Shown here piece after piece: positions 8,572-17,380 of a DNA stretch of 64,000 nt. The stretch covers positions 1,297,001 through 1,361,000 of the forward strand of contig NC_014551.1 of the NCBI RefSeq assembly GCF_000196735.1, given 5' to 3'. Made by a program: the position numbers and the translations under genes. The notes under the pieces were generated by a model. It was not told where the DNA came from, ran no database searches, and saw only the letters and a program-made list of their open reading frames with translations. This DNA is from Bacillus amyloliquefaciens DSM 7 = ATCC 23350 (GTDB lineage: Bacteria > Bacillota > Bacilli > Bacillales > Bacillaceae). Within the stretch, counting starts at the first letter, position 1. The number at the start of each line of letters is the position of its first letter.

Positions 8572-9045
8572 TTATTCTGTCTTAATGTCTGCACCAAGTT
8601 TCTTTATTTCTGAATCCAAATGCCTGCTGTAAGTTTCCACGAAGCTCAGCATCGTGTCAAATTGTTCATCAGTTACTTGTTCAAACACGATTTTGTCCCG
8701 TTCTCGAAACTCTGTGTGCAATTCCTCATGAATTTTATAAATGACTTTCCCTTGCTCAGTAAGCCTAAAATAGATTTCTTTCTTGTTAACCGGCTTCTGA
8801 TAGCTTTCGATAAGGCCTTTATTTATAAGCTTCTTAGTTAACTTACTTATGGCGCCTTTTGTCATATAAAGGGATTCCGCAAGTTTAGTGACATTGGCGT
8901 CTTCAATTTTTTCGATGAATTCGATGCAATGCACTTCAGAAGGCTTATACTCCTTAAGGCTTTCTTCCATCTTCAGCCTATTAAGCCACACCATCTTGTT
9001 AAAAAAGTCCCTGAAATTCGTGAGGAGCTGTTCTTTTTTGTCCAT
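8572..9045 (-). CDS. MarR-family transcriptional repressor
   Basis: A 157-residue winged-helix regulator: DNA-binding core NVTKLAESLYMTKGAISKLT (helix-turn-helix) followed by the wing with KKEIYFRLTEQG, and long dimerisation helices at both ends. The start follows AGGAGG by 7 bases. It lies upstream of the DHA2 exporter and probably represses both itself and the exporter through the shared operator. The inducer is unknown; family members respond to phenolics or antibiotics. Confidence 0.85.
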   Translation of the reverse strand: MDKKEQLLTNFRDFFNKMVWLNRLKMEESLKEYKPSEVHCIEFIEKIEDANVTKLAESLYMTKGAISKLTKKLINKGLIESYQKPVNKKEIYFRLTEQGKVIYKIHEELHTEFRERDKIVFEQVTDEQFDTMLSFVETYSRHLDSEIKKLGADIKTE

Positions 9046-9091
9046 GGCCTGTCCTCCTGCTCAGTGGTGCTTACACAATATTATAAAATTT

Positions 9092-9109
9092 TTGTTTCTA
9101 TTACAACAA
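9092..9109 (-). promoter_or_regulatory. Third copy of the MarR-type operator, before marR
   Basis: TTGTTTCTATTACAACAA matches the two copies at 8459-8476 and 8492-8509 at most positions and keeps the TTGTT/AACAA palindromic ends. It overlaps the probable marR promoter (minus-strand TATAAT at about 9084-9089), so self-repression is likely. Confidence 0.65.
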
Positions 9110-9337
9110 TCGTAAAGTTATTATTTGGGGGCTGAGCGATAGGCCGCAGAGATATTGACTGCAATCGGTAAGGAGGGAGGCGCTGTCATTAAGAAGGATT
9201 CTGTTATAAAAGCGGCTTTTTAACAGAAACGTCTTCCGTATTCGTCACTTGCTCTGTTTCAAAAATTATAACAGGCTGCCTCTACAGCGCAATGTCCGCT
9301 TGCTGTTTTACTTTGAATAGCGTATGAGTCCTTACTA

Positions 9338-9371
9338 AAAAGCAGGCTGGACAAAGAGCCTGCTTTTTTTG
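9338..9371. terminator. Terminator downstream of ganB
   Basis: Stem AAGCAGGCT / AGCCTGCTT with an 8-base loop. It has T runs on both strands (TTTTTTT on plus, TTTTTAG on minus) and closes the ganB transcript on the minus strand. The 9130-9337 interval before it holds no recognisable gene. Confidence 0.8.
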
Positions 9372-9420
9372 TCTTGCTATGAAAGTTTAAATAACTCGAA
9401 TTGGTAAAACAAGATTCGCA

Positions 9421-10539
9421 TCAATTATGTTTTCCTGTTGCGGCGTCACGAAAAGCGTCGATTGCGGTTGTGTATTTTAAGACGTTTTTAGACACTTTGG
9501 CGGTTGCGCCTAATGGATACGCGTCTGACAGAACGCTGGAGTGAGCTTCGGGCTCCCAGTAAAACACGCCGATTCCTTTGCCGTTCGGAACGGCTTTCAC
9601 CAGTTTTATGGTGTCTTTTATAGTCCAGTAGGAATCTTTCGGGTTATTTTCATCTCCGCCCAGTTCAACCACCATGACTTCCTTGTTGTAGCGTGAGGCG
9701 ATGTCATTTAAATTAGAGGATAAATGGCCGGTGAGCTCCCAATATGGCTTACCCTCCCAATAGGGGTAGAACGAAACGCCGATGATGTCGGTTTTGCCGC
9801 CATTTTTAAAGAATTGATCAAACCACCATCTGAATAGACTGTTGTCCGTGCCGTGCGCCAAATGGCTGATTACTTTGGTGGCCGGGCTGACGGATTTCAC
9901 GGCGTCATAGCCTTTGTTCAGTAATCCGGTCAATTTGCTGAAATCGTTCGTGCTGCCGTCGGGCAGTAAAATTCCTGAATTCATTTCATTTCCTACTTGC
10001 ACCCAATCAGGTGAGATGCCGTGATTTTTAAGTTCTTTCATAACGTCGTACGTATGGTTATACACGGCTGCTTGCAGCTGGCCGGTGGAGTAGCCGGTCC
10101 ATTGGTTCGGCTTGATCTGATGGCCGGGATCGGCGAACACATCACTGTAATGGAAGTCAACCATTACTTTCATCCCTAACGCTTTTGCCCTTTTGGCCGC
10201 AGCAAGTACGCCTGCTTTGTCACTATAGCCGAGCATGGTCCATGTTGTGCCGTCTTTCTGCCAATAATAGCTGCTGGGCGGATTCACAAAGACTCTCAGT
10301 CTCACTGCATTTATCCCGTGATCTTTAAGAATCTGCAAAGCATCCTTCTGTTTCCCGCCGTCATCCAGCCAGCGCACACCTTCGTCCTCTAATTGTTTCA
10401 GCCATCCTATATCAGCGCCATAGGCAAACGGGGCGTCCGCTTTTGCTTTAGGAGACTTCTCAATGAATGTAAAAGCGGTGAAAATGAGAGAAAGACAGAT
10501 TGCGTTTACAAATACACGTTTCACCCGGTTTTTGAACAT
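9421..10539 (-). CDS. ganB: Secreted endo-beta-1,4-galactanase, GH53
   Basis: A 372-residue extracellular enzyme that cuts the beta-1,4-galactan side chains of pectin. A signal peptide occupies about the first 34 residues (ending AKADAP). The GH53 barrel starts at FAYGADIGWLKQLEDEG; the acid/base Glu is in VGNEMNSG and the nucleophile Glu in VMVVELGG. The start ATG at 10539 is preferred because AGGAGGT lies 7 bases upstream. It sits downstream of the lacE-lacF-lacG PTS genes, separated by a decayed galT, and plausibly feeds that uptake system with galactobiose. Confidence 0.92.
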   Translation of the reverse strand: MFKNRVKRVFVNAICLSLIFTAFTFIEKSPKAKADAPFAYGADIGWLKQLEDEGVRWLDDGGKQKDALQILKDHGINAVRLRVFVNPPSSYYWQKDGTTWTMLGYSDKAGVLAAAKRAKALGMKVMVDFHYSDVFADPGHQIKPNQWTGYSTGQLQAAVYNHTYDVMKELKNHGISPDWVQVGNEMNSGILLPDGSTNDFSKLTGLLNKGYDAVKSVSPATKVISHLAHGTDNSLFRWWFDQFFKNGGKTDIIGVSFYPYWEGKPYWELTGHLSSNLNDIASRYNKEVMVVELGGDENNPKDSYWTIKDTIKLVKAVPNGKGIGVFYWEPEAHSSVLSDAYPLGATAKVSKNVLKYTTAIDAFRDAATGKHN

Positions 10540-10577
10540 CAACAATACCTCCTGGTTTTTCATCTATTGATTTCACC

Positions 10578-10925
10578 CATCCGGCTTCGCTGAATAATTT
10601 CAGCTGCCATTCTCTAGTACCTTCTTAAAACGCTGAGACGCCTGCATTCCTTCGGCTGTCATTTTAAAAACACCTGCATCGGTCAGCGCGCGTAAACATA
10701 CATTTGCGGTTTTTCTTTGTAAAACAGCGGCTGTATTTTCCGGTGTCACGTCATTATCCGCTTCGATGTCATGAGGTTCATCAGCAAATACCTTTTGACT
10801 TCTGTCAGCTCATCTTTAAGGCGGGGGGATAAAACTCAATGATGGACGTCTTTGCGGGTGAAAAATGCCATCCGGATATTCTTCAGAGGTGCGGTTTCTG
10901 AGGGCGAGATCCATTTCGAAATCTG
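10578..10925 (-). pseudogene. galT: Decayed galT (UDP-glucose-hexose-1-P uridylyltransferase)
   Basis: Minus-strand frames show DLALRNRTSEEYPDGIFHP, then after frame changes IIEFYPPALK, and later DEPHDIEADNDVTPENTAAV and CLRALTDAGVFKMTAEGMQA. These match my recollection of the C-terminal part of the B. subtilis-type GalT (family 2, about 510 residues). The N-terminal two thirds is gone, and at least two frameshifts are present. Its place between lacE and ganB suggests the locus once held Leloir-pathway genes. Confidence 0.6.
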
Positions 10926-10933
10926 TGCCCCTT

Positions 10934-12640
10934 TTATTTTGAGGTATGTTCCAATATGAACTGAATGGCTTTTTGTGAATTTCTGGTGAGGCTGATATAT
11001 TCCGCTCCTTTCGTTGCAATGAGTTTCACATGAAGGCGGTCTGCATCTTCTTTAATGTCATCATAATAAGAGCCGACTTGCGGCGCCAAAATGATCATAT
11101 CGAAATCTTTCATGATGTCGTAATGGGATCCGTAGGCGCCTGCTGAAGCGGTAATCGGCACGTTATATTCCTCGGCGCCCTCTGTCAGTGCGTTCGCAAG
11201 CATGGCGCTCGTTCCCGCTCCGGCGCACAGCACTAATACATTGGTGCTGTGTTCCAAGGCGGATGAGGATTCCTGAAGGTTTGTGCTGATGACGGAGGCC
11301 GCGTCTTCTGAGGCGCCGGCTATTGCGGGCTGTATCTCCCGGGATTTTTGCAGCGCGGTTTCAGATTCGGTGTTTTTGGCTTCTTTCGCCGCTAATACAT
11401 TGTCATAAGCTTTACAGAATGGCAGGTATATCAGGAAATCGACAATGATTAACACAGCTGTGAGAACAACAGCCGAGAGACTCATGCCGGTTCCCAGAAT
11501 CAGCCCGACAGGAGCCGGTGTAGCCCACGGAAGAACATACATAAAACTGTTCATTCCGATGACATCAACGAAAAATTTAAACAGACAGACATTAATCATC
11601 GGCGTTAAAATAAACGGAATGAAAAAATAAGGATTTAAAATCATCGGCGCAGCAAAGAGAAGAGGTTCGTTTACAGCGAAAGACACCGGCACTGCGGATG
11701 CTTTTCCGACTGCTTTCAATTGCTTGGATTTCGCGAAAAGAAGAAAGATGAACGGAACAACAAGGGTTGCCCCGGTTCCTCCCATTGTGCCGACGAAATT
11801 CCCGAGTCCGACGGTCAGCACATTGGACGCCTGCTCACCGGCATTATGAAGCTGAAGGTTCGCCTCCACATTTGCGTAAATAATAGCTGCGATGGCCGGC
11901 TCCACAATAGAAGGCCCGTGAACGCAGACAAACCAGAACAGCGCCATCATTCCCCAAATGACACAGATCCCCAGGTACCCGTCTGCTGCGGTGAACAGCG
12001 GCGATAAGAGAGAGGAGAGAGCCTCCGCGAAGGATACGTTCAGCATGTTCCTGATCAATAAATCAATGATTACCATTGCCAAAACGGAAAAGGCGAACGG
12101 AAAAACATCTTTGAATGTTTGTGAAATGGTTCCCGGTACTTCTTTAGGCATTTGAATCGTAATATTTTTCAGCACGCAGAATCTGTAAACGTTCACCGTT
12201 ATGAAAGCGGATACAAAAGCGGCTAAAAGACCTTTCGTGCCGAGGTATTCCGTCGAGAACCCGCCGTCGATTTGTGTGACGCTTAAAATAAGAAACCCGA
12301 CGACTGAAGCAAGCATCGCTGAAACGGGATTGATCCCTTTGTTTTTCGGCATCTTTCGGTTCATTGATTCACTCAGGCATTTCGCACTTGTTGCCGCAAC
12401 AATCAGACCAAGGGCGCCCATTGAATAGTTATACACTTTCCAAAGCCATTCAGAAACACTTTTGGGCCAAGTGAAACCCAACACTTCCGGCACAGCGGCG
12501 GTGAGGATGAAAATGCTGGCGAATAAAATAACAGGCATTGCAGTTAAGAAGCCGTCGCGGATCGCGCCTAAATAAATGTTTCTTGAGATTTTTTCAAAAA
12601 ACGGTTTTCCCTTTTCGATTTGCTTGATGATACCGTTCAT
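10934..12640 (-). CDS. lacE: PTS lactose-type EIICB permease
   Basis: A 568-residue sugar permease of the lactose/cellobiose PTS family, the same length as LacE of lactococci. Residues 1 to about 430 form the membrane IIC domain (about 8-10 helices). A linker rich in Glu/Ala/Ser leads to the cytoplasmic IIB domain, with active cysteine C472 in LVLCAGAGTSAM. It imports and phosphorylates a beta-galactoside. The start is 11 bases after lacF. A fused IICB, rather than separate LicB and LicC, argues for lactose type over lichenan type. Confidence 0.9.
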   Translation of the reverse strand: MNGIIKQIEKGKPFFEKISRNIYLGAIRDGFLTAMPVILFASIFILTAAVPEVLGFTWPKSVSEWLWKVYNYSMGALGLIVAATSAKCLSESMNRKMPKNKGINPVSAMLASVVGFLILSVTQIDGGFSTEYLGTKGLLAAFVSAFITVNVYRFCVLKNITIQMPKEVPGTISQTFKDVFPFAFSVLAMVIIDLLIRNMLNVSFAEALSSLLSPLFTAADGYLGICVIWGMMALFWFVCVHGPSIVEPAIAAIIYANVEANLQLHNAGEQASNVLTVGLGNFVGTMGGTGATLVVPFIFLLFAKSKQLKAVGKASAVPVSFAVNEPLLFAAPMILNPYFFIPFILTPMINVCLFKFFVDVIGMNSFMYVLPWATPAPVGLILGTGMSLSAVVLTAVLIIVDFLIYLPFCKAYDNVLAAKEAKNTESETALQKSREIQPAIAGASEDAASVISTNLQESSSALEHSTNVLVLCAGAGTSAMLANALTEGAEEYNVPITASAGAYGSHYDIMKDFDMIILAPQVGSYYDDIKEDADRLHVKLIATKGAEYISLTRNSQKAIQFILEHTSK

Positions 12641-12651
12641 TTTTCCACTCC

Positions 12652-12966
12652 TTATCGGCGGCTTCGGTAAAGTGCTATAAAATCCTGAATAAGATCACGG
12701 AGCAAAAGGGTTGTCATTAAATGGTCCTGACCGTGAACGAAAATAAACCCTAATTCCATGTCCTTGCCGTCAGCTTCTTCAGCTAACATTTTCGTTTGCG
12801 CATTGTGGGCGAGGGTTAAATTTTCATCGGCGCTTTTTAATGCTGCTTCCGTGTTTTCGAAGTTTCCGGCACGGACTTCTTTCAGGACTTTCAATAAAGT
12901 GCTTCTGGCGTCGCCGGCATAGGCGACAATTTCAAAGCCGAGCATCTGCAATTCTTCCTTTGTCAT
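12652..12966 (-). CDS. lacF: PTS lactose-type EIIA
   Basis: A 104-residue trimeric helical EIIA protein that carries phosphate from HPr to LacE. The phosphorylated histidine is H78 in IFVHGQDHLMT, with D81 as the metal ligand; this matches LacF of other Firmicutes. The ATG at 12966 follows AGGAGG by 8 bases; the longer frame to 12990 starts within that ribosome binding site. It lies between lacG and lacE with short gaps, so all three should be one transcript. Confidence 0.92.
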   Translation of the reverse strand: MTKEELQMLGFEIVAYAGDARSTLLKVLKEVRAGNFENTEAALKSADENLTLAHNAQTKMLAEEADGKDMELGFIFVHGQDHLMTTLLLRDLIQDFIALYRSRR

Positions 12967-13023
12967 GAAAAAACCTCCTGAGACGTACACGATGAAAAGA
13001 CACTATTTCACCATGTGTGATCG

Positions 13024-14424
13024 TTAAATGATTGTTTTTGTTTCACTTACAAGTTTGTACCAGTAGGCCGATTCTTTCGGATACCGTTTTTGGGTGTCGA
13101 AATCGACGTAAAAAAGACCGTAACGTTTGTTGTAGCCGTTGGTCCATGAAAATAAATCCATTAAGGACCATAAGAAATATCCCTTTACGTTGACTCCGTC
13201 GCTAATCGCTTTACTGATGGCTTCCAGATATACCTTTAAATAGTCAATTCTTGCTTTATCCATAATGATGCCGTCTTCAAACTCATCTTTATAGCCCATG
13301 CCGTTTTCGGTAATGTACATTTTGTTATATTGCGGATAGTCCCGTTTGATGCGCATCAGCATGTCATACATGCCTTCAGGGTAAATGAGCCAGTCCCAAT
13401 CGGTCCGTTTCAGGCCTTCTTTGTAAATTCTCTCGCCGATTCCTTTTACTTTATAGACCGAAGTGCCCTTATCGCCTGTTCCGTTATGGTGTATAACGGT
13501 TTCTCCGTCGTACGCTTTGACGAAATGGCATTGATAATGATTGATGCCGAGATAATCATTGCGCGTTGACGCTTTTTTCATCACGTCAAAATCGCTGTCT
13601 GCAAACTCGTATGAAGCGCCGTTTGCCTCACAGATTTCATCCAGAGCACGCATAGTTTCCTCAGAATAATAGCCGAGGTAGGTGGCATCCAGGAGGAATC
13701 TCACTGATAATGCGTCATCCAGAAAGCAGGCGTGGCGGTCTTCTTCCGAGTCACTGGCGGGGTATTTTGTTTCCAGTGAGTGGACGACACCGATTTCTCC
13801 CGGATAGCCGCTGTCTTTAAAGAGGTTGACTGTCATCGCATGCGCCACCATCATGTGATGAAGACACTGAATGACTTTTGTGATATCGCTTTTAATAGAT
13901 GGCGGAAAAACCCCCAGTAAATACTGGTTGGTGGCTGTGGGATAAATTTCATTAAACGTGCTCCAATATCGGATTTCGCTGAACTCTTTAAAGCAAAATT
14001 CCGCATAGCTGACGAACGCATCTATTGAGGCGCGGTTGAGAAAATCTCCCTGATCAAATAATCCTTTCGGCGTATCGAAATGATGAAGCGTGACAAAAGG
14101 GGTGACGTTGCGTTTTTGGCACTCTGAGAAAATACGATGATAGTAATCAACGCCTTCCTGATTGATTTCGCCCGTGCCGTCAGGGAAAATTCTCGTCCAG
14201 GCTATAGAAAGGCGGATGCCGTTTATGCCGAATTTTTCACATAGTTTTATATCTTCCGGAAACTGCCGGTAAAAATCACTTGCCGGATCAGGGCTGAATC
14301 TCCCCTGTTTTTCAAGAAATTCATCCCAGGCTACAGTCCCTTTGCCGCCTTCTTTTGTGGCGCCTTCCGCTTGATATGCCGCAGTCGCCCCGCCGAAAAT
14401 AAAGCCATGAGGTAATTTGAGCAT
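13024..14424 (-). CDS. lacG: 6-phospho-beta-galactosidase, GH1
   Basis: A 466-residue cytoplasmic enzyme that hydrolyses the phosphorylated disaccharide made by LacEF. Acid/base E159 is in STFNEIYP, the nucleophile is in YITENGMGY, and the phosphate-binding C-terminal stretch ([16 protein letters not shown]) has the Lys and Tyr of 6-phospho-glycosidases. The ATG at 14424 follows GGAGG by 8 bases. It is the first gene of the operon. The products would be galactose-6-phosphate plus glucose or galactose; no tagatose-pathway gene is in this window. Confidence 0.9.
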   Translation of the reverse strand: MLKLPHGFIFGGATAAYQAEGATKEGGKGTVAWDEFLEKQGRFSPDPASDFYRQFPEDIKLCEKFGINGIRLSIAWTRIFPDGTGEINQEGVDYYHRIFSECQKRNVTPFVTLHHFDTPKGLFDQGDFLNRASIDAFVSYAEFCFKEFSEIRYWSTFNEIYPTATNQYLLGVFPPSIKSDITKVIQCLHHMMVAHAMTVNLFKDSGYPGEIGVVHSLETKYPASDSEEDRHACFLDDALSVRFLLDATYLGYYSEETMRALDEICEANGASYEFADSDFDVMKKASTRNDYLGINHYQCHFVKAYDGETVIHHNGTGDKGTSVYKVKGIGERIYKEGLKRTDWDWLIYPEGMYDMLMRIKRDYPQYNKMYITENGMGYKDEFEDGIIMDKARIDYLKVYLEAISKAISDGVNVKGYFLWSLMDLFSWTNGYNKRYGLFYVDFDTQKRYPKESAYWYKLVSETKTII

Positions 14425-14467
14425 TACTGAATCCTCCTTCGCCAATGTGTGAATTGGAGTTTTTTAA

Positions 14468-14522
14468 TGTTTGTAATTGTTATCTTTTGTTTAATAGTAA
14501 ACGCATACATTTTTGCTGTCAA
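14468..14522 (-). promoter_or_regulatory. lacG promoter with LacR operator and candidate cre
   Basis: On the minus strand -35 TTGACA (14517-14522) and -10 TACTAT (14494-14499) are 17 bases apart. Just downstream lies TGTTTGTAATTGTT (14468-14481), which recurs before lacR, so it is a likely LacR operator at the transcription start. AGTAAACGCATACA (14496-14509) fits 12 of 14 positions of the CcpA cre consensus and overlaps the -10 box. Together they suggest repression by LacR and by glucose. Confidence 0.65.
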
Positions 14523-14597
14523 TAGCTTCTTAAGGAAACAATATCTGTATTTACAAGGATATAATGAGTTTTTCAATGTTTTATATTTTGATAGCGT

Positions 14598-14648
14598 TGT
14601 TTGTAATTGTTTGTTTTTGTTGACCGGGTTGCTGCGGTGTGTTAGATT
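14598..14648 (+). promoter_or_regulatory. lacR promoter with second operator copy
   Basis: TGTTTGTAATTGTT at 14598-14611 repeats the element near lacG, 130 bases away in the same orientation. The -35 TTGACC (14620-14625) and -10 TAGATT (14643-14648) are 17 bases apart. The operator lies just upstream of the -35 box, consistent with autoregulation and possible looping between the two sites. Confidence 0.6.
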
Positions 14649-14670
14649 GTGTGTAAAGTTGAGGGGATGA

Positions 14671-15438
14671 TTGAACATGTTAAAAAAGGAGCGTCTTTTA
14701 AAAATCATCGATTTTGTAAACGCGCGGGGATTTATTACGGTGAGTGATATTATCGATGAATTGGAAGTTTCTGATATGACGGTGAGAAGAGATCTGGATG
14801 AGCTGGATAAGGCCGGAAAAATCGTGCGCATTCACGGAGGCGCACAGAGCATATCTTATTCCATTGATCACGAATTATCGCATAATGAAAAACTGGGTGT
14901 TCAAATGGAGGAGAAGGGGAAAATCGCGGAACTCGCAGCTTCATATGTAAATGACGGCGATACCGTTTTTTTAGGGCCGGGCACGACAATTGAACTTTTA
15001 GCCCAACATCTGCTGCATAAGCGGATCCGGATTATCACCAACAACTATCCCGTGTTTGATATTTTAAAGCATGGCGACACGGCGGATACCATCCTGATTG
15101 GCGGTGACTTCCGAAAAAATACCGGTGCATTCGTCGGGCCCATTGTGAACGGTAATCTGCAAAAATTCAATTTTACGAAAGCCTTCATCAGCGCAAACGG
15201 CATACATAATGATGAAATTTCTTCTTACAGCATTGAAGAAGGAGAAGCCCACCAAATCGCGCTGAATAATTCGCGGACGAAATTTTTGCTGGCGGACAAT
15301 AAAAAGTTTAACCGGGAAGATTTTTACGTGTTCTACAACTTACACGATATGGATTATCTGATTACGGATGATAAAGTGATGAAAGATGTTCAGATTCATT
15401 ATGAGCAATATGTGGATGTCAAAATCGCAAAAAAATAA
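14671..15438 (+). CDS. lacR: DeoR-family repressor of the lac operon
   Basis: A 255-residue DeoR-type regulator. The N-terminal helix-turn-helix includes VSDIIDELEVSDMTVRRDLD, followed by the family strand KIVRIHGGA. The C-terminal domain binds a sugar phosphate, probably tagatose-6-P or galactose-6-P by analogy with LacR. TTG 14671 or ATG 14677 could be the start; GAGGGG at 14661 suits the second better by spacing. It is divergent from lacG, with a shared 246-base control region. Confidence 0.85.
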   Translation: MNMLKKERLLKIIDFVNARGFITVSDIIDELEVSDMTVRRDLDELDKAGKIVRIHGGAQSISYSIDHELSHNEKLGVQMEEKGKIAELAASYVNDGDTVFLGPGTTIELLAQHLLHKRIRIITNNYPVFDILKHGDTADTILIGGDFRKNTGAFVGPIVNGNLQKFNFTKAFISANGIHNDEISSYSIEEGEAHQIALNNSRTKFLLADNKKFNREDFYVFYNLHDMDYLITDDKVMKDVQIHYEQYVDVKIAKK

Positions 15439-15453
15439 AAGGGGGGCGGTTCG

Positions 15454-16137
15454 ATGAAAGGGGTTATTTTTGATTTCAACGGCACTATGTTTCAAGATTC
15501 GCATCTCCACGAAAAAGCATGGTTTTACATGGTGAAAAAATACTCTCCAAAAGCGATTTCTGATGAAGACATTTTCGTTCACATTCACGGCCGAACAAAC
15601 AGTGAAATCCTGACGTATTTTATTTCTGGCGATTTAACAAATGAAGAAATCAAGAGAATGTCTTTTGAAAAAGAAGCCTATTACAGGGAATTATGCCTTG
15701 AAAACAAAGATGAGCTAAAGCTGACGAAGGGGCTCATCGGCGTCTTGAACCATCTGAAAAAGTCAGAAATGCCGATGACCATCGCCACGGCTACGGTAAA
15801 GGAAAATGTCGAGTTTTACTTTGATGTCTTTCATTTGGGGCAGTGGTTTGATTTTGACAAAGTCACGTTTGATGACGGAAGCTTCCCCGGAAAGCCGGCG
15901 CCGGATATTTTTATCATCGCATCAGAGAAATTAGGCCTTAGACCTGAAGAATGTGTAGTCATTGAAGATGCCTTTTCGGGGCTCACAGCGGCGAAAAAAG
16001 CAGGTGCAGGCAAGATTATTGCCATTGACCCGTTCGGAAAAAACCGCGCGTTATTTGAAGAAAAACAGCTGGCGGATGGCGGGATACTGACAGATTTCAC
16101 CTCGTTTTTTGAGGTGATTGCCGGACATTCTGTTTGA
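15454..16137 (+). CDS. HAD-superfamily phosphatase/mutase-like protein
   Basis: A 227-residue HAD protein of the beta-phosphoglucomutase-like group. Motif I is DFNGTMF, motif III is near KPAPDIF, and motif IV is VIEDAFSG. The second Asp of the usual DxD motif I is Asn here, which in related enzymes would lower or change acid/base catalysis. It follows lacR by 15 bases with GGGGGG as ribosome binding site, so they form an operon. A role in handling sugar phosphates from lactose or galactobiose is inferred. Confidence 0.8.
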   Translation: MKGVIFDFNGTMFQDSHLHEKAWFYMVKKYSPKAISDEDIFVHIHGRTNSEILTYFISGDLTNEEIKRMSFEKEAYYRELCLENKDELKLTKGLIGVLNHLKKSEMPMTIATATVKENVEFYFDVFHLGQWFDFDKVTFDDGSFPGKPAPDIFIIASEKLGLRPEECVVIEDAFSGLTAAKKAGAGKIIAIDPFGKNRALFEEKQLADGGILTDFTSFFEVIAGHSV

Positions 16138-16180
16138 GGGATCAGACGGTTTTTCATGCCGGTATGGCCATACAGATACG

Positions 16181-16229
16181 GACACCGTTCATAACACAAG
16201 ATGTTTTTGTGTACGGGCGGTGTCTTTTT
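16181..16229 (+). terminator. Terminator of the lacR-HAD operon
   Basis: Outer stem GACACCG (16181-16187) / CGGTGTC (16218-16224) enclosing an inner ACACAA / TTGTGT hairpin, followed by TTTTT. Confidence 0.7.
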
Positions 16230-16260
16230 CTGTTGAGGCTGTGTAATCTGAATCGGTCTT

Positions 16261-16290
16261 CAGACAGGGGGAATCCCTGTCTTCTTTTTA
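16261..16290 (+). terminator. Second hairpin terminator
   Basis: Stem AGACAGGG / CCCTGTCT with loop GGAAT, followed by TCTTTTTAT. It probably backs up the preceding terminator. Confidence 0.65.
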
Positions 16291-16334
16291 TTACTCGTAT
16301 GTTCAATCAAGCGCTTGCGTGTATTCGGGTCCTA

Positions 16335-16679
16335 TTACTGACTGTTGATATGTTTTACGATAAAATCCTGAGCATATAAGAATAGCAGCCATCCTGTTAG
16401 TCCAAGTCCTGATGCGGCAATGAAAGACAGTGAATGACGAAGGGCGATGCCGATAATGACCAGCATAATGACTGTGGAGGGGAGGCCGGAAGCCACACTG
16501 AATGCAAAATGACTTAATGTCTCCTTCGTTTCTCCTTGGATGTACAGCCAAACCATGCTCAGCATACTGACAATTGGCAAAGCGGCTATAATGCCTCCAT
16601 AACTCGGGCTTCTTCTTGATATTTCAGTGATAATCCCAATAATAGCAGCAGAGACAATGATTTTAATGATCGTAAACAT
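16335..16679 (-). CDS. DUF3147-family small membrane protein
   Basis: A 114-residue integral membrane protein with four helices. Features are EISRRSPSYGGIIAALPIVS and SVASGLPSTVIMLVI, typical of the DUF3147 family, whose role is unknown. Its start overlaps the end of the upstream MarR gene by 17 bases, implying translational coupling and control by that regulator. Confidence 0.75.
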   Translation of the reverse strand: MFTIIKIIVSAAIIGIITEISRRSPSYGGIIAALPIVSMLSMVWLYIQGETKETLSHFAFSVASGLPSTVIMLVIIGIALRHSLSFIAASGLGLTGWLLFLYAQDFIVKHINSQ

Positions 16680-17088
16680 CTTCAGCCCGCTCCTTCATCA
16701 AACTAAATGCTTTTAAGACAAGTGTCCTTTCTTCATTGTTCATGTTGTCAAAAAGAAGCTGTTTAAGCTTTTCTTCATCAAGACCGGAATGACGGTAAAG
16801 GACATCCGCCCCCAAACTGGTAAGTTTTAAAATGACTTTCCGCTCATCCTCAACACTTCTGGTTTTATAAACGTACTTTTTCTTGAGTAAACGCTTTATA
16901 TGTTCCGAAGCGGTATTATGTGATACTTGAATCGCTTCGGCAATGTCTTTTATTCCGACTGCCTTCTCTTTTTGAATGACTTGCAGAATCCGTACACCTT
17001 GGTGAGTGATTTTTTCATGATGCTGATAACGGAGCCGATAATAAATATCTGTCCAGAGGCCATTTAATTGCAGTATTTCGTTTGCCAT
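16663..17088 (-). CDS. MarR-family transcriptional regulator
   Basis: A 141-residue winged-helix regulator: GIKDIAEAIQVSHNTASEHI (helix-turn-helix), then a wing with SVEDERKVILKLTSLG. The start at 17088 is preferred because AAGGA lies 9 bases upstream; the longer frame to 17220 adds an unlikely leader. It is coupled to the DUF3147 gene and probably represses this two-gene unit. The ligand is unknown. Confidence 0.8.
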   Translation of the reverse strand: MANEILQLNGLWTDIYYRLRYQHHEKITHQGVRILQVIQKEKAVGIKDIAEAIQVSHNTASEHIKRLLKKKYVYKTRSVEDERKVILKLTSLGADVLYRHSGLDEEKLKQLLFDNMNNEERTLVLKAFSLMKERAEDVYDH

Positions 17089-17380
17089 AGTCATCAATCC
17101 TTGTCGTTTATTAAGATTATATCTTATAATACGATATAATTTAACGGATTGAAAGAAGTTTTTAAACACGAGTAAATTGAACTGCGTTTTGTTTTGGGAG
17201 ATGGAAGAGAAAGGAGCCACAGGCTACAAAGCTTTTTAGCATATAAAAACGGTGCTGACAATAAGTTGAAGAACTAAAGAATATATTAAAATACAGTCTC
17301 CTTCAGCCGAGCAGATGTGCTGATTGAAAAAGATACATGGAATAAAAAGCGGGTAAAAAGATAAGGAAAGGGGAGAGACG

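Noticed and set aside
11445..12428. Several plus-strand frames inside lacE
   Set aside because: They are antisense shadows of a clearly coding membrane protein gene.
10934..12990. Lichenan/cellobiose (lic) PTS assignment
   Set aside because: The IIC and IIB domains are fused in a 568-residue protein and the GH1 partner has the 6-phospho-galactosidase C-terminal region, both of lactose type; lic systems have separate IIB and IIC.
17221..17380. Magnesium riboswitch (M-box) before the MgtC-family gene
   Set aside because: The leader is too short and no terminator or conserved stem pattern was seen.
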